Part shown: piece by piece, positions 1-8,024 of the stretch
How positions within the stretch are numbered: the first letter of the stretch is position 1
Layout of the letters: each line of letters starts with the position of its first letter
DNA from: Lentisphaeria bacterium
GTDB lineage: Bacteria; Verrucomicrobiota; Lentisphaeria; Oligosphaerales; Oligosphaeraceae
Length of the DNA stretch: 15,138 nt
Assembly (NCBI GenBank): GCA_016303095.1
Contig: JAEDMH010000049.1
Location: 1 to 15,138, forward strand
Reading direction: 5' to 3'
Program-made: the position numbers and the translations under genes
Notes under the pieces: model-generated
The model's database searches: none
What the model saw: the letters and a program-made list of their open reading frames with translations, nothing else
Told to the model about the DNA's origin: nothing

Positions 1-17
1 CACGGAGGAAACGGAGG

Positions 18-48
18 GGGGCGGAGCCTGCTACGCACGCTCCGCCCC
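18..48 (-). terminator. GC-rich hairpin beyond the glycosidase gene, possible transcript end
   Basis: Positions 18-27 pair perfectly with 39-48 (10 bp, almost all G-C) around an 11-base loop. It lies about 65 bases past the stop codon of the minus-strand gene. On that strand it is followed by pyrimidine-rich sequence with only a three-T run, so it is not a textbook Rho-independent terminator. It may mark an mRNA 3' end or protect it from exonucleases. The pairing is seen; the role is inferred. Confidence 0.4.
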
Positions 49-58
49 GGGGGAGTTT

Positions 59-87
59 CTAGATTCCTAGATCTCTAGCCCCTCTAG
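59..87. repeat. CTAG octamer array (left copy)
   Basis: Four CTAG tetranucleotides start at 59, 67, 75 and 84, giving spacings of 8, 8 and 9 bases. The units resemble CTAGATYC. The array lies between the 3' end of the minus-strand glycosidase gene and the GC hairpin at 18-48. A second array with the same spacing lies at the 3' end of the enzyme I gene (15030-15058). Function unknown. Confidence 0.6.
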
Positions 88-112
88 AATCTCCCTTGTT
101 GGTGTTTGGTTT

Positions 113-3100
113 TTACGGGTTTAGGGACTGGAGAATTTCCCTGGCGTTGCCCAGGAGGAGGACCCGGGATTCGAAGGCCTTCATGGGGAAGGAGATCTGG
201 GTGGCGTTTTGGGCGAGGACTTCTCCGGTGTAGGCATCCACCACGTCTGTAGCCTCGGGGAGGCGGATGGTTTTTTCTCCCTGGTGGTTGGCGTGGATGG
301 TGATGGTGTCCCGGCTGGCGTAGAGATTGTCACCGGATTCCAGATAGAGATGGATGCCGGCCTGTCGGGCCACCTCCCGGAGGAAATGGGCGGAGAGGTA
401 GGGGGAGCCGTAGAAGTAGACGCCATCCTTTTCAGCCACGGCGATTTGCTTGCCGTCCTGGTAGAATCCCAGGGGGACGGCCAGGTCGTCCACCACCTGG
501 AAGCGGGTCTGCACGGAGTAGTCCACGCCGGCGGAGGTGCCGTCCATCAGCTTCAGCTGGAGGCTGCCCTTTCCGGCCTGCCGCACTTCCATGCCCAGGC
601 ATTCCCCCATGGACTGGGCAGAGATGCCCTCGCCGCCCAGGAAGGCTGCTCCGTAGGGGAAGACCATGGTGGCGCCGGCCTCCTTTAGCAGGCGGACCGC
701 CTCCCGGAGGGCGGGCTTGTCCTGGACGGCGTTGAGGAAGATGACCATGGAGTAGCGTTCAGGGGCCTTGAGGATGTCGGAGAGCAGCACCACGTCCACG
801 GGGGCGCCGAACTGTGCCAGGGGGATGCGCTGGTAGTAGAGGAGATCTCCGGAGATGGGCTGGATGCTGCGGGTGGTCTGGCGGAGGAATCCATCGTGGT
901 TGTAGAGGAAGCGTTCCTCTTCCTTCACGCTGACCTTTTTCCGGGTGGCGGAGAAGCAGGCCAAGGCCTCTTCGTCGATGACGGCGGCCACCTGGGTGCC
1001 GTTTCCCTTCCCCTTTTCCAGCAGATACTGCCCCGCCTGGCGGCTGCGGGCAATCAGTTTCCGGATTTCGGGGTGGTTCAGTTCCCGTCCCTCGATGAGG
1101 GCCAGGTGGTTGAGGGGGACGCCGTGGCAGAGGGACATGCCGATGTTGCGTTTCAGGATGTTGAGGGTGATGTCCAGGTTCAGGGCTTGTTCCAGGGGGG
1201 TCTTGGAGACGAGGCTGGTGCGGGTGTCATCCTCCAGCATGGAGAGTTTTCCGGCATTGGCGATAGCGCCGTAGGGTTTCATTTCGGCGTTGGGGGCGCC
1301 CAGGCTGCGCGTCCCGTAGCTCTGGGGGGAGAGGAAGATGTCCATCCAGGGGGAATCCAGGAGTCTTTGGAGGTCGTTGTGTCCTCCGCCGTTGACGCAG
1401 TGTCCCAGATTGCCGTATTCCATGTGGTAGCCGTAGTAGCAGCCCACCAGCTTGGGGGTGGAGCAGGCCTTCTTGGTGGTTTCTGCCAGCAGGTCGATGC
1501 ATTCCGCGATGCTCTGGCTGTAGTAGCGGTCATAGAGGAACTCCACGGGATTTTTCGTGGGGGAGCGGAAGACGCCGTCCAGGGAGGCCTCCTGTTCCGG
1601 GCCGTGGGGGGGTCCCTGTGCCTTCAGGCCATGCTGAGCGGCGACCTCCCGGAAGCGTTCCTGGGCCAGGTCGCTGAAATCGGCGTAGGTTTCGGAGTGG
1701 GCGGCCCAGCCCTGCCATTCACAGGAGATTCCTCCCATGAGGAGATAGAGGACCACTTTGCTGCCGAAGCGTTCCTCCACGTGTCTCACCAGGGCGTCCA
1801 GGGCCTTTTGGGCGTCCTTCCGCACATCGGGGTCGTCGAAGCTGACATTGGAGACGTAGTAGCGGAGGCGTTTGGATTCGTCTTCCATGCGGGAGATCCG
1901 TTCGGGATAAACCTGGTCGTACCAGCGGCTGGGGTGGCACCAGACGAAGGGGGCCAGTTTGCTGTCGGGGTAGAGGGCCAGGGTTCGGCTGAGGATGAGG
2001 TCGACTTCCCGGAAATCGTATTGGTCGGGGCCCACCCACCAGAGATTCTTGGTGCCTCCCAGGCGGATGGCGATGACGTTGAAGGGGGAGTCCGGCCCTT
2101 CCAGGCCTGTGGCCACCTCCTCGGCGAACTTGACATCCGTCCCCCGGTAATGGGCGATGTCCGTGAACATGGTGAAGTAGAAGGGGGTGTTGTCCAGGGT
2201 GGGGATGACGCCGGTGGGGGTGGTCTTCAGCTGGGTGGACAGTGGGGCGCCGGGGACGGAGCGTCCCTGGGTATGGAAGGTTTTCTTCACATCGCCCTGG
2301 GTCTTTCGGGTGATGACGCCGAAATCCCAGACGTATTCATAGGAGTCGCCGTAGTATTCTCCCTCGCAGCCGGTGAAGGTGGCCTCCAGGGTGGTCCCGT
2401 CCGCCGAGAGGGTGGCGCCGAGTTTTTCGGCATTTCCCAGGAAATAGCGGAGGGATTTTCCCTGGGGGGTGGACAGGCGGGCGTAGAAGCGGTCTTCCGG
2501 GGAGAAGGGGGTTGGGCTCTGGAAGCGGACCGTGGCCTGGAGCCCCTCGAAGTTGACCAGCTGGATGGTGGTGGTGTAGTGGCCTCCCCGGTTGCTGTAG
2601 TAGAGGGGTTCGAAGTCCATCCAGGGGCGTGCCGGGGGCGGGGGCAGGGCGGCGGCGGGACGCCAGGCGTCATCCGAGAAGCCGATTTGCTCCCATCCCC
2701 TGGGGGGTTCCCCTTTCTGGATCTTGCCTCCCTCCAGGGTGACGACTTGGTGGCTGCCGTCTTGCATCGCGAGTTGGAGGTCCGCCATGACGCCTCCTTG
2801 GCTTCCCCGGTTCTCATAGGAGACGGCCAGGAGGTTTTCCCCCGGGGCGAGGAGTTCGATGGGGATTTGCACCACATCCGGCTCCCGCCAGTTGTCGCTC
2901 CAGGAGTGGTCGAGGAGGGTTCCGTTCACCCACACCTGGAGCATCTTGTCGTCGCTGATGCTTTGCCAGAGGGCGTCGGTGACGGGCTGGTCCAGGGTGA
3001 AGCGCTTGCGGATTTGGAATTGCCCCAGCCCTTCGCCGTTGGCCTGGTAGGAGAGGAGGGCGGACTGGAAGATGCGGTGGGTGGCCCCGGGATCCTGGTC

Positions 3101-3682
3101 GGGGGGAATGTCCACGGGGACGGTGAGGGGAATCCCCATCTCGATTTCCCGGGCAAACTGGTTGGAGAGCAGTTTCTGGCGGTCCAATTTCTCCAGCGAG
3201 ATGGACTGGATGGTCACCTGGGTATCCGGTTCCGTGGCCAGGTCCAGGCGCATCCTGACAATCTTCCTGGCTTCCTTCCACTTGCGGAAGGACTGGTCCT
3301 TTGCCGCCCCCGCCAGGTCCAGGAGGAATTCGTGGGGGCGCCCGTCGCAGAGGATGGGGGGCAGGGTGAATTTCTTGTCCTCGGCGAAATCGGGCTCCTG
3401 GTCGGTGCCGAAGAAGAAGAACCCGATGTTCTGCTTGGGGCCCGTGGCGGTGTAGACAATCCGCAGGCATCCCAGGTCTCCCGGCGTGAAGTCCAGGGGT
3501 TCCCCCTTCAGTTGGGAGTAGGGCCCCGTGGTCTCCAGGAGAAGCCCCTGGGGAGTGAAGGAGACATTCAAGTTCTTGCCCTGGGTCCAGGGACCCTGGG
3601 CTTTCTGGAAGTCCCACTCCTGGGCGAGCAACCCTAGGGCAAAGAGACAGAGGAGAAGGAGGAGTTGGCGTTGTCTTTTCAT
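113..3682 (-). CDS. Large secreted GH42-like / clan GH-A glycoside hydrolase
   Basis: A predicted 1189-residue exported protein, probably acting on galactosides or other plant or host glycans; the substrate is unknown. Residues 1-20 form a typical signal peptide (basic MKRQRQ, a Leu-rich core, then LLAQ). Residues about 21-165 look like a beta-sandwich. Residues about 200-305 resemble the sugar-binding jelly roll of GH2/GH42-like enzymes (VWVNGTLLDHSW, LLAPGENLLAVSYENRG). A TIM-barrel-like region follows at about 495-860. Within it, E655 in SCEWQGW is a candidate acid/base and E817 in MLEDDTRT a candidate nucleophile. Residues about 890-1110 resemble the GH42 flavodoxin-like trimerisation domain, and a small C-terminal beta domain ends the chain. 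The reading frame stays open upstream to 4276, but I start at ATG 3682 because the signal peptide begins there. No Shine-Dalgarno sequence precedes it. The gene is transcribed divergently from purC. The fold family is fairly sure; the catalytic residues are inferred from motif resemblance. Confidence 0.75.
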   Translation of the reverse strand: MKRQRQLLLLLCLFALGLLAQEWDFQKAQGPWTQGKNLNVSFTPQGLLLETTGPYSQLKGEPLDFTPGDLGCLRIVYTATGPKQNIGFFFFGTDQEPDFAEDKKFTLPPILCDGRPHEFLLDLAGAAKDQSFRKWKEARKIVRMRLDLATEPDTQVTIQSISLEKLDRQKLLSNQFAREIEMGIPLTVPVDIPPDQDPGATHRIFQSALLSYQANGEGLGQFQIRKRFTLDQPVTDALWQSISDDKMLQVWVNGTLLDHSWSDNWREPDVVQIPIELLAPGENLLAVSYENRGSQGGVMADLQLAMQDGSHQVVTLEGGKIQKGEPPRGWEQIGFSDDAWRPAAALPPPPARPWMDFEPLYYSNRGGHYTTTIQLVNFEGLQATVRFQSPTPFSPEDRFYARLSTPQGKSLRYFLGNAEKLGATLSADGTTLEATFTGCEGEYYGDSYEYVWDFGVITRKTQGDVKKTFHTQGRSVPGAPLSTQLKTTPTGVIPTLDNTPFYFTMFTDIAHYRGTDVKFAEEVATGLEGPDSPFNVIAIRLGGTKNLWWVGPDQYDFREVDLILSRTLALYPDSKLAPFVWCHPSRWYDQVYPERISRMEDESKRLRYYVSNVSFDDPDVRKDAQKALDALVRHVEERFGSKVVLYLLMGGISCEWQGWAAHSETYADFSDLAQERFREVAAQHGLKAQGPPHGPEQEASLDGVFRSPTKNPVEFLYDRYYSQSIAECIDLLAETTKKACSTPKLVGCYYGYHMEYGNLGHCVNGGGHNDLQRLLDSPWMDIFLSPQSYGTRSLGAPNAEMKPYGAIANAGKLSMLEDDTRTSLVSKTPLEQALNLDITLNILKRNIGMSLCHGVPLNHLALIEGRELNHPEIRKLIARSRQAGQYLLEKGKGNGTQVAAVIDEEALACFSATRKKVSVKEEERFLYNHDGFLRQTTRSIQPISGDLLYYQRIPLAQFGAPVDVVLLSDILKAPERYSMVIFLNAVQDKPALREAVRLLKEAGATMVFPYGAAFLGGEGISAQSMGECLGMEVRQAGKGSLQLKLMDGTSAGVDYSVQTRFQVVDDLAVPLGFYQDGKQIAVAEKDGVYFYGSPYLSAHFLREVARQAGIHLYLESGDNLYASRDTITIHANHQGEKTIRLPEATDVVDAYTGEVLAQNATQISFPMKAFESRVLLLGNAREILQSLNP

Positions 3683-4000
3683 GACGAGAAAGAAGGAAAG
3701 GTGTGAGGAGAAGAGGGGGACAAGTGTCACATCTTGACTTTTTCGTTTCCAGTGCCAATATAGCCCTTTCCCCCTCGCACGAAGGAAGCACCTCGGCCTC
3801 TGGACAGGCCGGGCGCGGAAACGCCCGGCGGGGCATGGCCTGCCTTCCGCGTTCTCCGTGTGCGGCGGCTCCCCGTCCGGCCCGAGCGCCGCAAAATCCT
3901 TCCCAGGGGATAAAGTACGGGTTTTCCGGTCATTTCCCCCTTTGGGCGTTGTCCGATTTCCGGTTGAACCCCTTCCCTTTCCTTTCCGTCCGTCAGTGCC
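3683..4000. other. Divergent intergenic region between the glycosidase gene and purC
   Basis: 318 bases with no convincing gene. An 8-bp GC stem (3808-3815 with 3822-3829, six-base loop) is perfect but has no T tract. A minus-strand TATATT (3762-3757) could be the -10 box of the glycosidase gene, although I see no good -35. On the plus strand TTGACT (3734-3739) and TATAGC (3759-3764) are 19 bases apart and could drive purC through a leader of about 230 bases. Both promoter guesses are weak. The sequence just before purC is pyrimidine-rich with no ribosome-binding site. I could not match the leader to a known purine-related riboswitch. Confidence 0.35.
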
Positions 4001-4891
4001 ATGAACTACGACAAGAACGGCGCCCTTCTGGGCACCTCCATTCCCGAGATATCCGCCCCCAAGTCTGGAAAGGTCCGTGACGTCTACGACCTTGGGGACT
4101 CCATCCTTTTCGTCGCCACCGACCGCATCAGCGCCTTTGACTGCATCATGCCCAACGGCATTCCCGGAAAGGGCCGGGTGCTGACCCAGGTGAGCCTGAA
4201 CTGGTTCTCCCTGCTGAAAGGCATCCGCAACCACCTGATTACCGCCGATGTGACCCAGTATCCCCAGGTGCTCCAAAAGTACGCCAAGGATCTGGAGGGC
4301 CGCTCCATGATCGTCCGGAAGCTGAAGATGCTCCCCGTGGAATGCATCGTCCGGGGCTATCTCACCGGTTCAGGCTATGACAGCTACCGGAAGTGCGGCA
4401 AGGTCTGCGGCATCCCCCTCCGGGAGGGCTACGTGAATGCCGATCGCCTGGACACCCCCATCTTCACCCCCACCACCAAGGCGGAGGAAGGACACGACAT
4501 GCCCATCTCCCTGGAGGAACTGAAGGGAGTCATCGGCGCCGAAATGGCGGAAAAACTCCAAAAGGCCTCCCTGGACCTCTATCTCCAGGCCGCCGACTAC
4601 GCCCGCGCCAGAGGCATCATCATCGCCGATACCAAGTTCGAGTTCGGGGTGGACGAGGAGGGAGAACTGGTGCTGGCCGACGAAGTCCTCACCCCCGACT
4701 CCAGCCGCTTCTGGCCCCAGGAGTCCTACCAGCCCGGCAAGAATCCCCCCAGCCTGGACAAGCAGTTTGTCCGGGACTACCTGGATTCCATCCACTTCAA
4801 TCACCAGCCCCCCGCCCCCGAACTCCCCCCGGAAATCGTGGCCAAAACCGCAGAAAAGTACGAGAGCGCTCTGGCAAAACTGAAGGCGTGA
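4001..4891 (+). CDS. purC: SAICAR synthase (phosphoribosylaminoimidazole-succinocarboxamide synthase)
   Basis: Joins CAIR and aspartate, using ATP, to form SAICAR in cytosolic de novo purine synthesis; PurB acts next. The 296 residues match the longer SAICAR synthase form (about 290-300 residues) rather than the short E. coli type of about 237. Visible motifs are SGKVRDVYDLGD near residues 22-33, ATDRISAFD, VECIVRGYLTGSGY, FTPTTKAEEGHD, ADTKFEFG and DEVLTPDSSRFWP. The start is fixed: an in-frame TGA lies at 3965-3967 and ATG 4001 is the only start after it. No Shine-Dalgarno sequence is visible. A small hairpin plus T run overlaps the stop codon, so purC may be its own transcription unit. Confidence 0.97.
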   Translation: MNYDKNGALLGTSIPEISAPKSGKVRDVYDLGDSILFVATDRISAFDCIMPNGIPGKGRVLTQVSLNWFSLLKGIRNHLITADVTQYPQVLQKYAKDLEGRSMIVRKLKMLPVECIVRGYLTGSGYDSYRKCGKVCGIPLREGYVNADRLDTPIFTPTTKAEEGHDMPISLEELKGVIGAEMAEKLQKASLDLYLQAADYARARGIIIADTKFEFGVDEEGELVLADEVLTPDSSRFWPQESYQPGKNPPSLDKQFVRDYLDSIHFNHQPPAPELPPEIVAKTAEKYESALAKLKA

Positions 4892-4915
4892 TCCATAAGA
4901 GAGCAGGATCTTTTT
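4890..4915 (+). terminator. Small Rho-independent terminator overlapping the purC stop
   Basis: GATCC (4890-4894) pairs with GGATC (4906-4910) around an 11-base loop, followed directly by five T residues. The stem is only 5 bp, so termination may be partial. A promoter-like -10 box lies just downstream, which supports a transcription-unit boundary between purC and purB. Confidence 0.4.
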
Positions 4916-4941
4916 CTGTAACTTCTTGATAATCAAGCACT

Positions 4942-4947
4942 TATAAT
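4942..4947 (+). promoter_or_regulatory. Consensus -10 box (TATAAT) immediately upstream of purB
   Basis: A perfect TATAAT stands out in an AT-rich patch within otherwise GC-rich DNA. No good -35 lies at 16-18 bases; TTGATA at 4926-4931 is too close (10-base gap). Transcription would start around 4953-4955, only about 3-5 bases before the purB ATG at 4958. No Shine-Dalgarno sequence lies between, so purB would be leaderless or nearly so if this promoter is used. Confidence 0.5.
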
Positions 4948-4957
4948 ACGTTCCCCT

Positions 4958-6394
4958 ATGAGCGGCCACGACACCTTCCAGAGTCCCTTCTCCACCCGGT
5001 ATGCCAGCCGGGAGATGCAGCGCATCTTTTCCGAGCAGCACAAGTTCTCCACCTGGCGGAAGCTGTGGATTGCCTTGGCGGAGGCGGAGCAGTCCTTGGG
5101 TCTGGGGATCACGGATGCCCAGCTGGAGGAGATGCGCGCCCACGTGGAGGACATCAACTTTGAGGTGGCGGAGGCCCGGGAGAAGGTGGTGCGCCACGAT
5201 GTGATGAGCCATGTGTATGCCTACGGGCAGCAGTGTCCCCTGGCCAAAGGGATCATCCATCTGGGGGCTACCTCCTGCTACGTGGGGGACAACACGGATC
5301 TCATCCTGCTCCGGGAGGGCCTCACGCTCCTCCGGGGCAAGCTGGTCACCGTGGTGGGGAATCTGGCGGAGTTCGCTCGCAGCTACGGGGATCTCCCCAC
5401 CCTGGCTTTCACCCACTTTCAGCCCGCCCAGCCCACTACGGTGGGGAAGCGGGCTACCCTCTGGATCCAGGATCTCCTCTCCGATGTGGAGGATTTGGAC
5501 TATGTGGTCCAGGGGCTCCGGCTCCTGGGAAGCAAGGGCACCACGGGCACCCAGGCCAGCTTCCTGGAGCTCTTCGGCGGCGACCATGAGAAGTGTCGCC
5601 GGCTGGACGCCGCCATCGCCGAGAAGATGGGCTTCTCCGGCTGCTATTCCGTCTCCGGCCAGACCTACTCCCGGAAGGTGGACGCCCGGGTGCTCAATGT
5701 CCTCTCCGGCATCGCCCAAAGCGCCACCAAGTTCTCCAATGACATCCGCCTGCTTCAGCATCTGAAGGAGGTGGAGGAGCCCTTTGAGAAGTCCCAGATC
5801 GGCTCCTCCGCCATGGCCTACAAGCGGAATCCCATGCGCAGCGAGCGCATGGCCTCCATCGCCCGCTTCGTCATCTGCAACTCCCTCAACCCCGCCATGA
5901 CCGCCGCCACCCAGTGGTTTGAACGGACCCTGGACGACTCCGCCAACAAGCGCATTGCCGTGGCGGAGTCCTTCCTGGCGGTGGACGGCATTCTGGATCT
6001 CTTCGCCAACGTCTCCCGGGGACTGGTGGTCTATCCCAAGGTCATCGCCCGCCGCCTGGCCTCCGAACTTCCCTTCATGGCCTCCGAGAACATCATGATG
6101 GACGGCGTGAAGGCGGGAGGCGACCGCCAGGAACTCCACGAGGCCATCCGGGAGAATGCCCAGGCCGCCGCCGCCCACGTGAAGCTGGAGGGTGGCGAGA
6201 ACGATCTCCTGGAGCGTCTGGCCAAGGATCCCCATTTCGCCGGCATGAAGCTGGATCTGGGAGAGACCCTCCGCCCCGAAAAATACGTGGGGCGCGCCCC
6301 GGAGCAGGTGCGGGAGTACCTGGCGGAGGTGGTGGAGCCCTTCCTCCAGGCCAACGCCGCCCGGGCCGTGGCGGGCAATGCGGTCCAACTCTAA
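4958..6394 (+). CDS. purB: Adenylosuccinate lyase
   Basis: Cleaves SAICAR to AICAR and adenylosuccinate to AMP, each releasing fumarate, so it serves both IMP synthesis and the PurA branch. The 478 residues belong to the long ADSL-type subfamily, shared by animals and many gut anaerobes, rather than the short B. subtilis type. Seen: RHDVMSHVYAYG around H80, GATSCYVGDNTD (103-114), FTHFQPAQPTTVGKR with the probable general acid/base H153, KGTTGTQASFLELF, and the fumarase-superfamily signature IGSSAMAYKRNPMRSER (281-297) with the catalytic loop serine at 283-284. The start is the first ATG in the frame and aligns with the family N-terminus. It heads the closely spaced run to purA; guaA follows after 54 bases. 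Confidence 0.97.
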   Translation: MSGHDTFQSPFSTRYASREMQRIFSEQHKFSTWRKLWIALAEAEQSLGLGITDAQLEEMRAHVEDINFEVAEAREKVVRHDVMSHVYAYGQQCPLAKGIIHLGATSCYVGDNTDLILLREGLTLLRGKLVTVVGNLAEFARSYGDLPTLAFTHFQPAQPTTVGKRATLWIQDLLSDVEDLDYVVQGLRLLGSKGTTGTQASFLELFGGDHEKCRRLDAAIAEKMGFSGCYSVSGQTYSRKVDARVLNVLSGIAQSATKFSNDIRLLQHLKEVEEPFEKSQIGSSAMAYKRNPMRSERMASIARFVICNSLNPAMTAATQWFERTLDDSANKRIAVAESFLAVDGILDLFANVSRGLVVYPKVIARRLASELPFMASENIMMDGVKAGGDRQELHEAIRENAQAAAAHVKLEGGENDLLERLAKDPHFAGMKLDLGETLRPEKYVGRAPEQVREYLAEVVEPFLQANAARAVAGNAVQL

Positions 6395-6448
6395 ATCCCT
6401 CTCCCCTGTTTCCTGTTTCTCTCCGTCCCCATTGTGGAGAACGCCACC

Positions 6449-7999
6449 ATGTCCGCCCATCAAGAAGAGCGCATCCTCGTCCTGGATTTCGGCTCTCAAT
6501 ACAGTCAGCTCATTGCCCGGCGCATCCGGGAATGCCACGTTTTCAGCCAGGTGGTGCCCTGCAACTCCACGGCGGAGCAGCTGGCGGCCCTGAAGCCCCG
6601 GGGCATCATCCTCTCCGGCGGCCCCGCCAGCGTCTATGAGGAGGGAGCCCCTCAGCTGGATCCCGCCATCCTGGAGATGGGGATTCCGGTGCTGGGCATC
6701 TGCTACGGCATGCAGATTCTGGTGAAGAATCTAGGGGGCACCGTCTCCCCCGCCCCGGAACGGGAATATGGCCGGGCCATCCTCCGCATCCAGAAGCCCA
6801 GCGACCTCTTCCGGGGCATGGATCCCGAACAGGCGGTCTGGATGTCCCACGGAGACAAGGTGACCATGGAACCCTCCTCCATCGAGACCCTGGCCGTCAC
6901 CGACAACTGCGAGTTCGCCGCCTGCCAGCTGAAGGGAAAGTCCCTCTACGGCATCCAGTTCCATCCCGAGGTGGTCCACTCCCCCAACGGCATCCAAATC
7001 ATCCGCAACTTCTGCCTGGGCATCTGCGGCTGCCACGGACTCTGGAACATGTCCTCCTTCATCGAGGATTCCGTGAAGCGCATCCGGGAAACCGTGGGCG
7101 CGGAACGGGTGATTCTGGGACTCTCCGGCGGGGTGGACTCCAGCGTGGCCGCCGCCCTGATCCACAAGGCCATCGGACGGCAGCTCACCTGCATCTTCGT
7201 CAACAACGGACTCCTCCGGAAGAACGAGGCGGAACGGGTCCAGGAACTCTTCGGACGTAACTTCCAGATGGATCTGCGCTACGTGGATGCCACGGACCGC
7301 TTCTTGGAGAAGCTGGCCGGGGTGGAGGAGCCCGAGGCCAAGCGCCATGTCATCGGCAACGAGTTCGTCCAGGTCTTTGCGGACGCCGCCCGCAGCGTGG
7401 ACGACGCCACTTTCCTGGCCCAGGGAACCACCTATCCCGACGTCATCGAGTCCATGCCCATCAACGGCAATCCCGCCGCCATGATCAAGAGCCACCACAA
7501 TGTGGGCGGTCTTCCCAAGGATCTGAAATTCAAGCTGTTGGAACCCCTCAACCAGCTCTTCAAGGACGAGGTGCGGGAGGTGGGACGCACCTTGGGGCTG
7601 CCCGACGAGGTGATTTTGCGCCAGCCCTTCCCGGGCCCCGGCCTGGGGGTGCGCCATCTAGGAGCCGTCACCCGCCGCACCTTGGATCTCCTTCGGGAGG
7701 CGGATGCCATCTTCGTGGAGGAGGTGAAGAAGGCGGGCTTCTACTACAAGGTGTGGCAGGCCTTCTGCATCTTCCTGCCTGTGCGCTCCGTGGGCGTCAT
7801 GGGAGACCAGCGCACCTATGACTATGTGGTGGCCCTCCGGGTGGTGGAATCCCAGGATGGCATGACGGCGGACTGGGTGAATCTTCCCGACCCCCTCCTG
7901 CGCCGGGTCTCCAACCGCATCATCAACGAGGTGCGGGGCATCAACCGAGTGGTGCTGGACATCACCTCCAAACCCCCCAGCACCATCGAGTGGGAGTAG
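6449..7999 (+). CDS. guaA: GMP synthase, glutamine-hydrolysing
   Basis: Converts XMP to GMP using ATP and ammonia from glutamine. The 516-residue chain has the usual two parts. The N-terminal class I amidotransferase has VLDFGSQYSQLIARRIRE, GICYGMQ with nucleophile C85, and GIQFHPEV with H172 and E174. The C-terminal ATP pyrophosphatase/dimerisation part has the P-loop LSGGVDSS (225-232) and the family's usual ending TSKPPSTIEWE. I chose ATG 6449 over the in-frame GTG at 6434 because TGGAG sits at a suitable distance and the protein then begins like other GuaA proteins. The stop lies 25 bases before hisH, implying cotranscription. No guaB is present in this window. Confidence 0.97.
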   Translation: MSAHQEERILVLDFGSQYSQLIARRIRECHVFSQVVPCNSTAEQLAALKPRGIILSGGPASVYEEGAPQLDPAILEMGIPVLGICYGMQILVKNLGGTVSPAPEREYGRAILRIQKPSDLFRGMDPEQAVWMSHGDKVTMEPSSIETLAVTDNCEFAACQLKGKSLYGIQFHPEVVHSPNGIQIIRNFCLGICGCHGLWNMSSFIEDSVKRIRETVGAERVILGLSGGVDSSVAAALIHKAIGRQLTCIFVNNGLLRKNEAERVQELFGRNFQMDLRYVDATDRFLEKLAGVEEPEAKRHVIGNEFVQVFADAARSVDDATFLAQGTTYPDVIESMPINGNPAAMIKSHHNVGGLPKDLKFKLLEPLNQLFKDEVREVGRTLGLPDEVILRQPFPGPGLGVRHLGAVTRRTLDLLREADAIFVEEVKKAGFYYKVWQAFCIFLPVRSVGVMGDQRTYDYVVALRVVESQDGMTADWVNLPDPLLRRVSNRIINEVRGINRVVLDITSKPPSTIEWE

Positions 8000-8024
8000 G
8001 AATTAGGAGTAGGAGACACCGCCC

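Noticed and set aside
896..3637. 913-residue plus-strand open frame opposite the glycosidase gene
   Set aside because: It mirrors the GC-rich minus-strand gene in an antisense frame. The translation is Gly/Val/Glu-rich with no domain, while the other strand has a signal peptide and clear enzyme motifs.
3683..4276. Upstream extension of the glycosidase reading frame by 198 codons
   Set aside because: The extension runs through the intergenic region and into purC. It would bury the signal peptide in the middle of the protein.
4370..6538. 722-residue minus-strand open frame across purC and purB
   Set aside because: It is an antisense shadow of two unmistakable enzymes, low in complexity, and crosses the intergenic promoter region.
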